A stretch of DNA of 64,000 bases, from the NCBI RefSeq assembly GCF_037969765.1, contig NZ_CP150207.1, positions 5,215,501-5,279,500 of the forward strand, given 5' to 3'. The stretch comes from Paenibacillus sp. FSL W8-0186. GTDB lineage: Bacteria; Bacillota; Bacilli; Paenibacillales; Paenibacillaceae. The notes beneath the pieces are model-generated. The model was given only the letters and a program-made list of their open reading frames with translations. It made no database searches and was not told the origin of the DNA. This document shows, one piece after another, positions 25,529-34,917 of the stretch. A program made the translations under genes and the position numbers. Positions within the stretch are counted from its first letter, which is position 1; every line of letters starts with the position of its first letter.

Positions 25529-27559
25529 CTAACCTATATCCTCCGGCCGATCCAGCGCATAAAGGCTGCGGTACCGCAGCTCCCGTGCCAGCAGCTCCTC
25601 GTGCGTACCGCGCATTAGAATCTCGCCGTGCTCCATAAAAACGATCTCGTCCATCATTTCCGCTCCGACCAAATGGTGGGTGACCCATACGAGCGTCTTG
25701 CCCTCCGTCGACCGGAAGATGGTCGACAGGAGTTCGCGCTCGGTGCGCGGATCCAGCCCCACTGTCGGCTCGTCTAGGACGAGCACCGGCGCATCCTGCA
25801 GCAGGATGCGCGCAAGCGCCACGCGCTGCCGCTCTCCGCCGGAGAAGCGCTGCCCGGTCTCGCGCATTGGCGTGTCCAGGCCCGCCGGCAGCGTGGCGAT
25901 CAGCCCGTCAAGCTGCGCTTGCTGTACAGCCAGGCCAAGCTCCTCCTCCGTGGCGCTTTGACGCCCAAGCCGGATGTTGTTCGCTACCGTCGTATCGAAC
26001 AGATGCGGGCTTTGGTTCAATACGGAGATGACCTTGGAGATGTCATCCCCAAGATACGCCGCGGGAACGCCGTTAATTAGCACGCTGCCTTCCACCGGCG
26101 AGATGGCGCCCTGGATGAGCTTCAGCAGCGTTGATTTGCCAGCACCGCTGCGGCCGATCACCATGACCCGCTTGCCTTGCGGAAGATTAAGCGATACATC
26201 GCGGACGGAATACAGGATACCCTCAGCAGCCGTTTGCGCCACCTTCTGGTCATGGTTCTTCTGGTCACGGCCATTCTCCTTAATCCGCTCAGCCTTCTGC
26301 TCCCGATCCTTCTGCTTACGGCCATTCTCCTTAGCACACTCAGCCATCTGCTCATGATCCTTCTGCTCACGATCCTTTTGCGTATTCCGCTCAGCCTCAT
26401 AGGCGAAGGAGACGCCCTGCAGCTCCAATTGCACGTCCATGGCCTGGGCAGCCTCAAGCACAACGGCCACGCGCTGCTGGTGCAAAGCCGATTCCGCATG
26501 AGTCCCGTCCACCACAGTGTCCATGGGCCGTACCAATGCGGGCTGCGTTATCCGATCCAAGCGGCGCAGCGATTCCTGGTACTGCGGCGTGCGCTCAATC
26601 GCTTCAGACAGAGGCAGGAATGCATCGGCCAGCGGGAATACGACAAGCACGAAGGCCGCGATCAGCACAGGGTCAATCTGTCCAGCCGCCGCCTGGCCGC
26701 CCGACCAATAAATCATCGATACGACGGCAATTCCAACGACAAGCTGCCCGATCAGGCTTCTCCATCTCGCCCAGGCACGCACCTTGCGTTCCTTGCGGGC
26801 TACGACATCCTCGTCATGCTCGTAAGATTCCAGAAACTCCGCAGGCCGGCCGCTAACTACCCAATCTCCGATGCCCATGACCGCATCCGTCAGCTTCTGA
26901 TATAACCCGTTACGCTCCCGCTTCACCTCGGCATTCGTGCGTCTGGTCAGTATCAGTGAAATATAAGGCAGCACGGCAACGAGGATGAAAATATATCCCG
27001 CTACCAGCAAGGCAAACAGCCAGTCAAACTGCCCTAAAGCGATGACAGCGATCCCATAGATAATCACGGCAATGAGACTAGGGAAAACCGTACGGATATA
27101 CACGTTCTGCAGCTGCTCGATGTCGTCCGCCAGCACGCCGAGAATATCCCCCGCCCGGTAGCGGGAGCGGATAAACAGCGCCTGAGGCTCCAATATGTTG
27201 TACAAACGAACCCGCATTTTCGATAAAATCCGCAGCACCGCATCATGTCCAACCAGCCGCTCCACGTAATGAATGACCGCCCGGCCGATGCCGAACGCCC
27301 GAATGCCGACAATCGGTACGTACACGAGCAGAATATTGTAGGGCTGCAGCGACGATTTGGAAATCAGGAACCCGGAAGTGAACATCAGCATGCTGGCCGC
27401 TAGAATTGTCAGCGTACCGAGAATTAAATACAAGGCGAAGCGTCCGCTGTAAGCACGGAAATATGGAGTAATCCACTGCCCCTGCTGCTCCTGCCCGGCC
27501 GAGTGCCTAGCTGGGCTCTTTTCGCGGTTCCAGTCCATGGCATCCTCCCTCATGCTCAC
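25529..27559 (-). CDS. cydC: thiol reductant ABC exporter subunit CydC, with a charged repeat insertion
   Basis: A 676-residue ABC half-exporter. The CydC-type membrane domain carries VRAFGIGR-like VGIRAFGIGRAVIHYVERLVGHDAVL. Walker A GRSGAGKST is near residue 470, the signature is FSGGERQRVALA, and Walker B VLVLDEPTVGLD. With CydD it exports cysteine/glutathione for assembly of cytochrome bd haem. About 50 extra residues (roughly 393-446) sit between the first ATPase strands (VSFAYEAERN) and ILYSVRDVSL. They consist of a 17-residue repeat built on (D)xEQxAExxKENGRxQK. CydC proteins are normally about 570-580 residues. The GTG start overlaps the cydD stop; ATG 27553 is an alternative. The larger N-terminus is also unusually hydrophilic. 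Confidence 0.88.
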   Translation of the reverse strand: MSMREDAMDWNREKSPARHSAGQEQQGQWITPYFRAYSGRFALYLILGTLTILAASMLMFTSGFLISKSSLQPYNILLVYVPIVGIRAFGIGRAVIHYVERLVGHDAVLRILSKMRVRLYNILEPQALFIRSRYRAGDILGVLADDIEQLQNVYIRTVFPSLIAVIIYGIAVIALGQFDWLFALLVAGYIFILVAVLPYISLILTRRTNAEVKRERNGLYQKLTDAVMGIGDWVVSGRPAEFLESYEHDEDVVARKERKVRAWARWRSLIGQLVVGIAVVSMIYWSGGQAAAGQIDPVLIAAFVLVVFPLADAFLPLSEAIERTPQYQESLRRLDRITQPALVRPMDTVVDGTHAESALHQQRVAVVLEAAQAMDVQLELQGVSFAYEAERNTQKDREQKDHEQMAECAKENGRKQKDREQKAERIKENGRDQKNHDQKVAQTAAEGILYSVRDVSLNLPQGKRVMVIGRSGAGKSTLLKLIQGAISPVEGSVLINGVPAAYLGDDISKVISVLNQSPHLFDTTVANNIRLGRQSATEEELGLAVQQAQLDGLIATLPAGLDTPMRETGQRFSGGERQRVALARILLQDAPVLVLDEPTVGLDPRTERELLSTIFRSTEGKTLVWVTHHLVGAEMMDEIVFMEHGEILMRGTHEELLARELRYRSLYALDRPEDIG

Positions 27560-29301
27560 AATATCCCCTCCCGGTGTAATGTTAACAAGCGATAATATGC
27601 GCCCTTTCTTGCGACCAGCTCGTCATGGGTTCCCATCTCGGCAATCCGGCCCTGCTCCATAACGATAATGCAGTCCATGTCCCGCATCCAGTGCAGGCGG
27701 TGGGTCGCCAGCAGCACAAGCTTGCCTTCGAACAAAGGCAGCATCGTCGCCTTCAATTCATATTCCGTCTCGATGTCCAAATGAGCTGTCGGCTCATCCA
27801 GCAGCAGGACCGGCCGCTCGCTGAGTAAAGCGCGAGCCAGCGCTACACGCTGCTCCTGGCCGCCGCTCAAGGCGCGCCCGCCCCCGCCGATAGGCTCATC
27901 ATACCCGGCGGGCAGCGAAGCCGCCAAAGCGCCGAGCCCCGCGGCGGCAGCGGCTTGCTCGATCGCAGCACGGGAAGCGCCCGGCGAATAGAAAGCAATA
28001 TTCTCTGCCAGCGTACCGCTGAATATATAAGGATTTTGCGGGATGTACGTAATCTGCTTTCGCCACTCGGCGCTCGCCAGATCCCCCAGCTTCACGCCGT
28101 TCAGTTCGATTTCACCCTCCGTCGGGCGCAGGAAGCCGCCCAGCACATCGATCAGCGTCGATTTGCCGGCTCCGCTCTCGCCGATAATGCCGATTTTGCC
28201 CATACCGCCCAACTCAAGCTTGGACAGATCCAACGAAGGCAGCGAAGTTTGCCCCTCCTCCTCATGCCGTACCTTTAGCGATGACAGCTTCATGACACTG
28301 TTCGCGTGCCACGCCAGCGATGCCCCTTCGGGCAGCTGCGCCAAGGCGGCTTTCTCCGCCTCTCCTTCCGCGATGATCGCATTCATCGCTTCGCCGGCCT
28401 CCTTGCCATCAAGAGTCGCATGATAATCCGCCCCCACCATCCGGACAGGCAGGAAGTACTCCGGGGCCAGAATGAGGATCGTCAGTCCCGTCAACAGCGT
28501 CATGTTGCCGTCGATCAGGCGCAGGCCAAGGCTGACCGCTACGGATGCTACCGACAGCATCGTGAAGAAGTCAAGGGCAAACGAGGACAGGAACGCTACA
28601 CGCAGCGTCCGCATCGTCGCGGAGCGGTAAGAATCGCTCACTTTCTCGATCGACTTGCTATGCCGCTTGCTGTGCCCGAGAAATTTCAAAGTCTCCAGCC
28701 CGCGCAGCGAATCCACGAAATGATTCGACAAGGTGCGGTACGATTTCCACTGGCGATCCATCTGCTTGCGTGCAGCCAATCCTACTAGAATCAAGAAAGC
28801 GATGAGGATCGGCAAAGTGATGACCAAAATGACAGCCGCCGTAACATCCAGGATAAATACGTACAGCAGAATCAACGCCGGTGTCATCCCAGTTGCCAGC
28901 ATTCGGGGTAGGAACAGCTCCAGATAGTTGCGGAACTTCGTTACGCCATCCAGGACAAGAGTCACCAGATTACCGGTGCCCTCTCTTTTGGCAAACCGGG
29001 GGCCCAGCTCGAACAGCTTCTCCATTACCTGCTTGCGCAGCTCCTTGCCTGTCCGCTCGGCGAAGCGGTGAGCTATCCGCTGCTGCAGAAGCGAGGAAAT
29101 TTGCCGGACGATAAAAGCAAGCAGGAACAAGACGGCCCCGCCGAATTGCTCCTGCAGCTTAGCGCCGGCAAACAGGGCGGAGACAACCTCCGCCAGCCAT
29201 TTGGCCTGCAATATGATAGCGATGCTCTGAATGAGGGTCAGAACGCCGATCCCGGCAAGAACCGGCTTGATCCCTTTAAACTTCATTAAATCGCGTCCCA
29301 T
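27556..29301 (-). CDS. cydD: thiol reductant ABC exporter subunit CydD
   Basis: A 581-residue ABC half-exporter. Six transmembrane helices occupy the first ~330 residues (GVLTLIQSIAIILQAKWLAEVV). The ATPase domain has Walker A GESGAGKST, signature LSGGQEQRVALA and Walker B VLLLDEPTAHLD. It pairs with CydC to export reduced thiols across the membrane, needed for cytochrome bd maturation. The start codon overlaps the cydB stop (TAATG), so the four genes are translationally linked. Confidence 0.9.
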   Translation of the reverse strand: MGRDLMKFKGIKPVLAGIGVLTLIQSIAIILQAKWLAEVVSALFAGAKLQEQFGGAVLFLLAFIVRQISSLLQQRIAHRFAERTGKELRKQVMEKLFELGPRFAKREGTGNLVTLVLDGVTKFRNYLELFLPRMLATGMTPALILLYVFILDVTAAVILVITLPILIAFLILVGLAARKQMDRQWKSYRTLSNHFVDSLRGLETLKFLGHSKRHSKSIEKVSDSYRSATMRTLRVAFLSSFALDFFTMLSVASVAVSLGLRLIDGNMTLLTGLTILILAPEYFLPVRMVGADYHATLDGKEAGEAMNAIIAEGEAEKAALAQLPEGASLAWHANSVMKLSSLKVRHEEEGQTSLPSLDLSKLELGGMGKIGIIGESGAGKSTLIDVLGGFLRPTEGEIELNGVKLGDLASAEWRKQITYIPQNPYIFSGTLAENIAFYSPGASRAAIEQAAAAAGLGALAASLPAGYDEPIGGGGRALSGGQEQRVALARALLSERPVLLLDEPTAHLDIETEYELKATMLPLFEGKLVLLATHRLHWMRDMDCIIVMEQGRIAEMGTHDELVARKGAYYRLLTLHREGIL

Positions 29302-30317
29302 TAGTACTCTAAATGCTCCTTCTCATTAATGCGTTTATGAAAGACGAAGTAACTCCAAATTTGGTAGCCAAGTACAAATGGCAGCAAGGTCAGGGCAACA
29401 ATTGTCATGATCTTCAATGAATATGGACCAGACGCCGCATTGTGAATCGTCAGCGAATAAGCTTCGCTGATCGAGCTAATCATGACGCGTGGGAACAATC
29501 CGATAAATACAGAGGAGATGGACAGCGCGATCAACGTTCCCGTCATCCCAAAAGCCCAGCCGTCTCTCTGCTTGCTGATGAACCTTCCCGCTAACAGAAA
29601 GGCTCCTAAGCCAACCACCGCGATCAGCGTCAACGGCAAGGCGCGGACTTCGAACACGTCCGTTTGGAAGTACGTCATCACTCCAAAGATAACGAACAAT
29701 GCCGCTAGCGGAATAAGCAGCTTATGCGCCAGCTTGCGGGCACGCTCCTGCAAGCTGCCCGTTGTCCGCAAGGTCGTGAACAGCAAACCGTGAACGAGAC
29801 ACAAGACCACGACGGTGATTCCGCCGATAAGAGTGTACAGATTGACCATATCGAATAATCCGGCCCTCATCTCCATATCACTGTCGATTGGCAGCCCTTT
29901 GAGCAGCCCGGAGAACACGACGCCGAGCAGAAATGGGGGCAGCAGACTTCCAAGGAAAATGGCTAGATCCCAGGTGTTCTTCCAGCGCTCGCTCTCCCCC
30001 TTGCCCCGGAATTCAAAGGCGACCCCGCGGCCGATCAAGGCCAGCAGCAATACGACAAGCGGTGTGTAGTAGCCGCTGAACAGCGTGGCATACCAGTTCG
30101 GGAAGGCCGCGAACATCGCGCCGCCCGCCGTCAGCAGCCAGACTTCGTTCGCATCCCAGAAGGGACCGATCGAGTTGATCAGCACCCTTCTTTCCATATC
30201 ATTCTTAGCTAGAAACCGCGTACTCATCCCTACCCCGAAGTCAAAGCCCTCGAGGAAGAAGAAACCGATAAACAGAACTGCAACGAGGATGAACCAGAGC
30301 TCATTAAGAGATAGCAT
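29301..30317 (-). CDS. cydB: cytochrome bd ubiquinol/menaquinol oxidase subunit II
   Basis: A 338-residue membrane protein. FFFLEGFDFGVGM near the N-terminus and FWDANEVWLLTAGGAMFAAFPNWYAT are CydB signatures. It forms the bd terminal oxidase with CydA, reducing oxygen to water with high affinity. The start ATG 30317 has a strong AAGGAGGG five bases upstream, while the longer frame to 30377 is inside cydA. It overlaps cydA by 14 bases. Confidence 0.93.
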   Translation of the reverse strand: MLSLNELWFILVAVLFIGFFFLEGFDFGVGMSTRFLAKNDMERRVLINSIGPFWDANEVWLLTAGGAMFAAFPNWYATLFSGYYTPLVVLLLALIGRGVAFEFRGKGESERWKNTWDLAIFLGSLLPPFLLGVVFSGLLKGLPIDSDMEMRAGLFDMVNLYTLIGGITVVVLCLVHGLLFTTLRTTGSLQERARKLAHKLLIPLAALFVIFGVMTYFQTDVFEVRALPLTLIAVVGLGAFLLAGRFISKQRDGWAFGMTGTLIALSISSVFIGLFPRVMISSISEAYSLTIHNAASGPYSLKIMTIVALTLLPFVLGYQIWSYFVFHKRINEKEHLEY

Positions 30318-31710
30318 GGTATCCCTCCTTACCATATGGATCTGCCGATTGCTCATCATCATTCGCATTCTCGGCATAAGGGCCCTTTTTAATCACTTTA
30401 ACGAATAAATACACCATCACTGCGGCCAATACCGCATAAATTGCCGTAAACGCGATAAGCGAGAATAGGATCTGGCCGGAGGTCACGCTCGGCGATATGC
30501 TGTCCTCTGTCCGCATGTAGCCGAAGACCGTCCATGGCTGACGCCCGATTTCCGTCATGATCCAGCCCGAAGTATTCGCGATGAGCGGCAGCGAAATCGC
30601 CCACAGCATCATGCGGTAGTACCATTTGTTCGGACGGTCCAGCTTTTTGCGCCAAGCCAGATATGTGCCGTACATTCCGAGCACAATCATCAGCGAGCCT
30701 GCAGCCACCATAATCCGGAAGCTCCAGAAGGTAGTCCGTACGGGCGGAATGTAGTCGCCGGGACCGTAAGTTTGCTCGTATTCGGCCTGCAGCTCGTTCA
30801 TCCCTTTTACCTCTCCGGAGAATTCGCTGTAGGACAGGAAGCTGAGCAGATAAGGAATTTTAATCTCAAAAGAGTTCTCTCCGGTCTTCGGATCGATATG
30901 CGCATACACCGTCCATGGCGCCGGATCGCCGCTTTGGCCCCATAATCCTTCGGCTGCAGCCATTTTCATCGGCTGAGTCTTCACCAAATATTGCGCCTGC
31001 TGGTGACCGTACAATGCCGTGGCAAACGAAGTAATCAAACCGACGATAATCGCGATAGTGAACGATTTCTTAAAGAACTCCATATCCTCGCGTCTCATCA
31101 ATTTATAGGCGCTGACGCCCGTAATGAGGAATGCTCCCGTCGCGAATGCGCCAAGCACCGTATGCGGGAATTCCACCCACAGCTGACCGTTGCTGATCAG
31201 CGCGAAGAAATCATTCATTTCCGCCCGGCCATTATTAATCGTAAAACCGACAGGACGCTGCATAAACGAATTGGCCGCCAAAATCCAAAAGGCTGATGCA
31301 ATCGTACCGATGGATACGAGCCAAATGCTAAGCAAGTGCACTCGCTTGGACAGTCGGTCCCATCCGAAAATCCACAGCCCGATAAACGTTGATTCCATAA
31401 AAAAGGCGAATAGTGCTTCAACGGCCAGCGGGGCACCGAAGACGTCGCCCACAAAGCGCGAGTAGTCCGACCAGTTCATGCCGAACTGAAATTCCTGCAG
31501 AATCCCGGTTACGACCCCCACGGCGAAGTTGATGAGGAATAATTTGCCCCAGAACTTGGCCATGCGCTTGTAGATTTCTTTTCCTTTGGCCACATACATG
31601 GTTTCCATGATCGCGATGAGCAGCACCAGACCTATGGACAACGGCACAAAGAAGAAGTGAAAGATTGTTGTTGCTGCAAATTGGATACGCGCGAGCATTA
31701 CCGGATCCAT
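30304..31710 (-). CDS. cydA: cytochrome bd oxidase subunit I
   Basis: A 468-residue polytopic protein with nine helices. QFAATTIFHFFFVPLSIGL contains the N-terminal haem-ligand His. FGMNWSDYSRFVGDVFGAPLAVEALFAFFMESTFIGLW and GRQPWTVFGYMRTEDSISPSV are highly conserved CydA segments. The Q-loop is of the short type common in Bacillota. First gene of cydABCD; two Rex operators lie upstream, so expression should rise when NADH/NAD+ increases under low oxygen. ATG 31710 has AGAAGGG eight bases upstream, preferred over GTG 31719. Confidence 0.93.
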   Translation of the reverse strand: MDPVMLARIQFAATTIFHFFFVPLSIGLVLLIAIMETMYVAKGKEIYKRMAKFWGKLFLINFAVGVVTGILQEFQFGMNWSDYSRFVGDVFGAPLAVEALFAFFMESTFIGLWIFGWDRLSKRVHLLSIWLVSIGTIASAFWILAANSFMQRPVGFTINNGRAEMNDFFALISNGQLWVEFPHTVLGAFATGAFLITGVSAYKLMRREDMEFFKKSFTIAIIVGLITSFATALYGHQQAQYLVKTQPMKMAAAEGLWGQSGDPAPWTVYAHIDPKTGENSFEIKIPYLLSFLSYSEFSGEVKGMNELQAEYEQTYGPGDYIPPVRTTFWSFRIMVAAGSLMIVLGMYGTYLAWRKKLDRPNKWYYRMMLWAISLPLIANTSGWIMTEIGRQPWTVFGYMRTEDSISPSVTSGQILFSLIAFTAIYAVLAAVMVYLFVKVIKKGPYAENANDDEQSADPYGKEGYHAIS

Positions 31711-31744
31711 AAAATACACCCTTCTTTCATCTTTGGTTTCACTA

Positions 31745-31762
31745 TTGTGAATTCTATCACGG
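31745..31762. promoter_or_regulatory. Rex operator 1 (cydA-proximal)
   Basis: TTGTGAATTCTATCACGG matches the Rex consensus TTGTGA-N6-TCACAA except for the last two bases. It starts 35 bp upstream of the cydA start codon. Confidence 0.75.
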
Positions 31763-31796
31763 ATTTATGAAAACAAACGGGTAAAAAGTAATCGTT

Positions 31797-31814
31797 TTGT
31801 GACAAGAATCACAT
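31797..31814. promoter_or_regulatory. Rex operator 2
   Basis: TTGTGACAAGAATCACAT matches TTGTGA-N6-TCACAA at 11 of 12 fixed positions. It is 52 bp from operator 1, about five helical turns, consistent with cooperative binding. Bacillus subtilis cydA also has multiple Rex sites. Confidence 0.8.
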
Positions 31815-32063
31815 AATACGGCGCCCACTGTGTTGACAACGCCGAAAACCCGCATCACGACAAGGTTTTTTCGAGACATTTGCATTTGTGGAGATATTGT
31901 GAATGGGCCTCTTGAGCAAAACGGCAACCTGCATCTTTTGCCTTTGACCGTAACTTTTCATCCCTATGCAGCGTCTAAACATGAGGTACCGAAAGCTGGA
32001 AGTGGCTACGTACTCATTTATTCTAATCGTCAAATATTTAATAGAAGGAGTCATTATATCAAG

Positions 32064-34328
32064 ATGAAATTGAAAAGCATTTCTCTAGCAGCTGCGCTCC
32101 TCGTCTTGCAGGCCGCACTGGCTGTACCTGCCGCTATGGCGCAGGCACCCGTTTATGGTTCAGTCGTCCAGGAGGAGAACCTGCCAAGCCATCAGGTACA
32201 TACTTTAACGAATGCGGTAGCCGCTGGCTCTACAGATTCGAACGGCGTTCCGGCACAAAGTCCGGCAGACGCGACTGTGCCGGGCAATACCGAAGCCGAC
32301 AATACTAGCGAAGGTTCAACCGGGCCGCAAGCTCCTGAAGCTCCCGCAGCGGAGCAGCCGGCAGGTGATTCAGCATCAGACCATGCTACGCCAGATTCTT
32401 CCGTACCGGGTATTCCATCCGACACTGCGGCCGACAACCCAGCTGCCCCGTCAAGCGGAGGAGGCCAGCTGATTCTTTATATGAACAGCACGCGCATGGA
32501 GCAGGACGGCCAGGAGTATACCTCTTCCCAGCCCATGACCGTGAAGGACGGCGTATCCTATGTCAGCATTCGCTCCCTGGTCGACCGGGTCGGCTATCAA
32601 ATCGCCTATGACTCGAAGACGAAGGAGACGATTATCAAATACGGAGACGACGAGCTCCGCTTCAAGACCGACAGCAAGACTTACCGCGTAAACGGCAAAA
32701 CGATGACGATGAAGGGCGCCAGCTACCAGGACAATAACGTGTTCATGGTGCCGCTCACCTCCATCACCCAGGCCCTCAACATTTCTTATAAAGTAGAGGG
32801 CAAAAAAGTCATCATGCAGTTGTCCACCAAACCCGTTGCTTCCTTTACCGTGCTGAACGACAAAATTATAGCCGGTGAAACGACGGTGCTCTATCAAACG
32901 AAGTCCTCCTCCCCTAAAGGCGTGCCCATCGTCGAGGAGAGATGGGAAGGACGGCAGGACATCTTTGCATCGGCAGGCACTTACACGGTTTCCTATTCCG
33001 TCCAGGATGCCAATGGAGAGTGGAGCGATCCTTATGTCCGGACGATCGTCGTCGCCAATCCGAACGTTCCTCCGGTAGCCCAGTTCAAGACGGATAAGGA
33101 ACAATACAAGATGGGCGAGCCGATTACGATTATTGACCTGAGCTATGACGAAGACGGCGAGATCGTCGACCGGCAATGGATGAACAACTATCCGGCTTTC
33201 TTTACACCGGGGCCGGTCACTATTCAATTGATCGTTACGGACAATGACGGGGCATCCTCAAAAATTGAGCATACGATCAATATTACGACGGAGACGCTGT
33301 ATACGAAGGATGAGTTCTCCAAGCTCTTCACCCCGATCGGCAGCAACTTTACAATCAACGGCGGAGAAGCCCTTGGCTACGAACGGCTCACCTACACTTA
33401 TTCGACGGAGCCCTACACCCTGTTCAAGGATAATGGCCCTGAGCCTGTGTACTCCGAAGGCGTGCTGTACCGGGATACGATTAGCGGCCTGACACGGTTC
33501 ATGACGCACCATGTCAACAAAACCGAAGAGAAGGGCAAAGTCTACATTATCGCCAAAAATATCAACGAGGTACCGGTCAATCTGGAAATCATCACCTCAG
33601 GCATGGCCGGCCCGGATATTTATGCCGAAATTACCGGGACGAAATCCGTCGCCCGTTATTTTGAGAACTACAAGAATGACAGCAAGAAGCAAACGATCAC
33701 GCTGGCTCCCGGCGAGAGCAAAATCATCTTCGATGACATGATTAAGCTAGCGCTGAAGCCGCAGGAGACGATCTCTTTCCTGGGCGATCTTTATAGTGAC
33801 TCGCCAATTGAATACACCAGTGTCTTCGTCAAAGACGGTCAAGACCCACTCGCAGTTGTAGACACGCTGCCAGTGCTCGACCCGATTCAATCGGTCATGC
33901 GCGGCACATTTACGGATTCCACGCGGATATTCGAGCATTACGAAACGATCGGCGGCGGCAAGAACTACCGCCTGTCCCTGACGGATAATTCCGCCGATCC
34001 TTTCCAGATCGGGACGGACACGGTACTGGGCGTATCCAGCGTCAATGCGGGCAACTACGGCGTTATCTATAAAATCAAGCTTCGCGTAGCTCCTCGCACG
34101 CTAATCACGTTTAACCCGCGCGGAGGATTGTACATGGGAGCTGCCCTGATCAACGGCAACCTGGTCAGCTTCTCCCATACAGGCAAAGACAATGTTTCCA
34201 GCCAGACCAGCGTGCTGCACCGTACCGGAGATTCTGAAGAAATCGTAGAAATTTGGACGACGCCGTCCGCAGGAAGCAACTTGCCATTTTCCATTCTGTT
34301 CATGCCTCTTCCTGAAATTAAGCACTAA
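32064..34328 (+). CDS. secreted copper-amine-oxidase stalk-domain protein with PKD-like domains
   Basis: A 754-residue exported protein. A signal peptide (MKLKSISLAAALLVLQAALAV...AMAQA) precedes a ~100-residue Ala/Pro/Ser/Thr-rich spacer. A copper amine oxidase N-terminal (stalk) domain follows (about residues 130-255: VSYVSIRSLVDRVGYQIAYDSKTKETIIKYGD, FMVPLTSITQALN). Then come one or two PKD/Ig-like modules (AGTYTVSYSVQDANGEWSD; PVAQFKTDKEQYKMGEPITI) and a C-terminal beta region of unknown type. The stalk domain is common in Paenibacillus surface proteins and does not imply oxidase activity. ATG 32064 has AGAAGGAG 13 bases upstream, a long spacing; the open frame before it lacks a signal peptide. 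Function unknown, probably cell-surface. Confidence 0.75.
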   Translation: MKLKSISLAAALLVLQAALAVPAAMAQAPVYGSVVQEENLPSHQVHTLTNAVAAGSTDSNGVPAQSPADATVPGNTEADNTSEGSTGPQAPEAPAAEQPAGDSASDHATPDSSVPGIPSDTAADNPAAPSSGGGQLILYMNSTRMEQDGQEYTSSQPMTVKDGVSYVSIRSLVDRVGYQIAYDSKTKETIIKYGDDELRFKTDSKTYRVNGKTMTMKGASYQDNNVFMVPLTSITQALNISYKVEGKKVIMQLSTKPVASFTVLNDKIIAGETTVLYQTKSSSPKGVPIVEERWEGRQDIFASAGTYTVSYSVQDANGEWSDPYVRTIVVANPNVPPVAQFKTDKEQYKMGEPITIIDLSYDEDGEIVDRQWMNNYPAFFTPGPVTIQLIVTDNDGASSKIEHTINITTETLYTKDEFSKLFTPIGSNFTINGGEALGYERLTYTYSTEPYTLFKDNGPEPVYSEGVLYRDTISGLTRFMTHHVNKTEEKGKVYIIAKNINEVPVNLEIITSGMAGPDIYAEITGTKSVARYFENYKNDSKKQTITLAPGESKIIFDDMIKLALKPQETISFLGDLYSDSPIEYTSVFVKDGQDPLAVVDTLPVLDPIQSVMRGTFTDSTRIFEHYETIGGGKNYRLSLTDNSADPFQIGTDTVLGVSSVNAGNYGVIYKIKLRVAPRTLITFNPRGGLYMGAALINGNLVSFSHTGKDNVSSQTSVLHRTGDSEEIVEIWTTPSAGSNLPFSILFMPLPEIKH

Positions 34329-34350
34329 TAAACTTATTTCTATAAATATC

Positions 34351-34400
34351 AACAGCCACCCCTCGCAGCATTGCTGCATATTGGGGTGGCTGTTCCTTTT
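34351..34400 (+). terminator. rho-independent terminator
   Basis: Twelve-base stem AACAGCCACCCC / GGGGTGGCTGTT enclosing a smaller GCAGC/GCTGC hairpin, followed by CCTTTT. It ends the stalk-protein gene. Confidence 0.85.
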
Positions 34401-34477
34401 GCGAGCCAGTGCATCGCGTCATGCCAGGAAGCCGTGTACAGTTCGGGTCACGCGGTGCAGCGATACATGACGGCGGT

Positions 34478-34900
34478 CTAGATGCTGCGGCTGGTTCTGC
34501 CGTCGAGGACATGGCGGAAAGCGAGCCAGGGATGCCTCAACAGCATTCGAGCCCCGGCATAGCGCATCACCCGCCTGATCTCCTCCTGCTCTTGCGGTGC
34601 GTAGCAGCGAACCGGACAGTTGGCACAGGTCGTCTTCTCCTCGCCAAAGCGGCAGTATGTCAGACGCTTTTGACTGTAATTATACAAGGCATAGCAATCC
34701 TCGCATAAGAGGGTGCGTTTGGCAGGGTTGTTTTTTTCCGCATCCTTCGTCCGTTTCTTTCCCCTGTCTATGACCGAGTGGCGCTTCTCCGCTTCCAGAT
34801 GCACGCCTTGGCAATATATAAGCATCATATGGGCGACAGTCTCCTTCTCTCGGCGGATTCTCGGCCCTTCCTGCCTTGCTGCTTTCGCTTCAGATACCAT
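34478..34900 (-). CDS. YgbA/NO (nitrous oxide-stimulated promoter) family cysteine-rich protein
   Basis: A 140-residue soluble protein. TLLCEDCYALYNYSQKRLTYCRFGEEKTTCANCPVRCYAPQ has six to seven conserved cysteines. IRRVMRYAGARMLLRHPWLAFRHVLDG is the family's C-terminal signature. E. coli YgbA belongs to the NsrR regulon and is induced by nitric oxide; the biochemical role is not firmly known, and a metal or Fe-S site is plausible from the cysteines. It follows the ABC-2 permease gene, whose stop overlaps the AGGAGG region before it. The spacing to ATG 34900 is 13 bases; a TTG at 34912 would be too close. Confidence 0.8.
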   Translation of the reverse strand: MVSEAKAARQEGPRIRREKETVAHMMLIYCQGVHLEAEKRHSVIDRGKKRTKDAEKNNPAKRTLLCEDCYALYNYSQKRLTYCRFGEEKTTCANCPVRCYAPQEQEEIRRVMRYAGARMLLRHPWLAFRHVLDGRTSRSI

Positions 34901-34917
34901 AGTTAAATACAAGCCTC

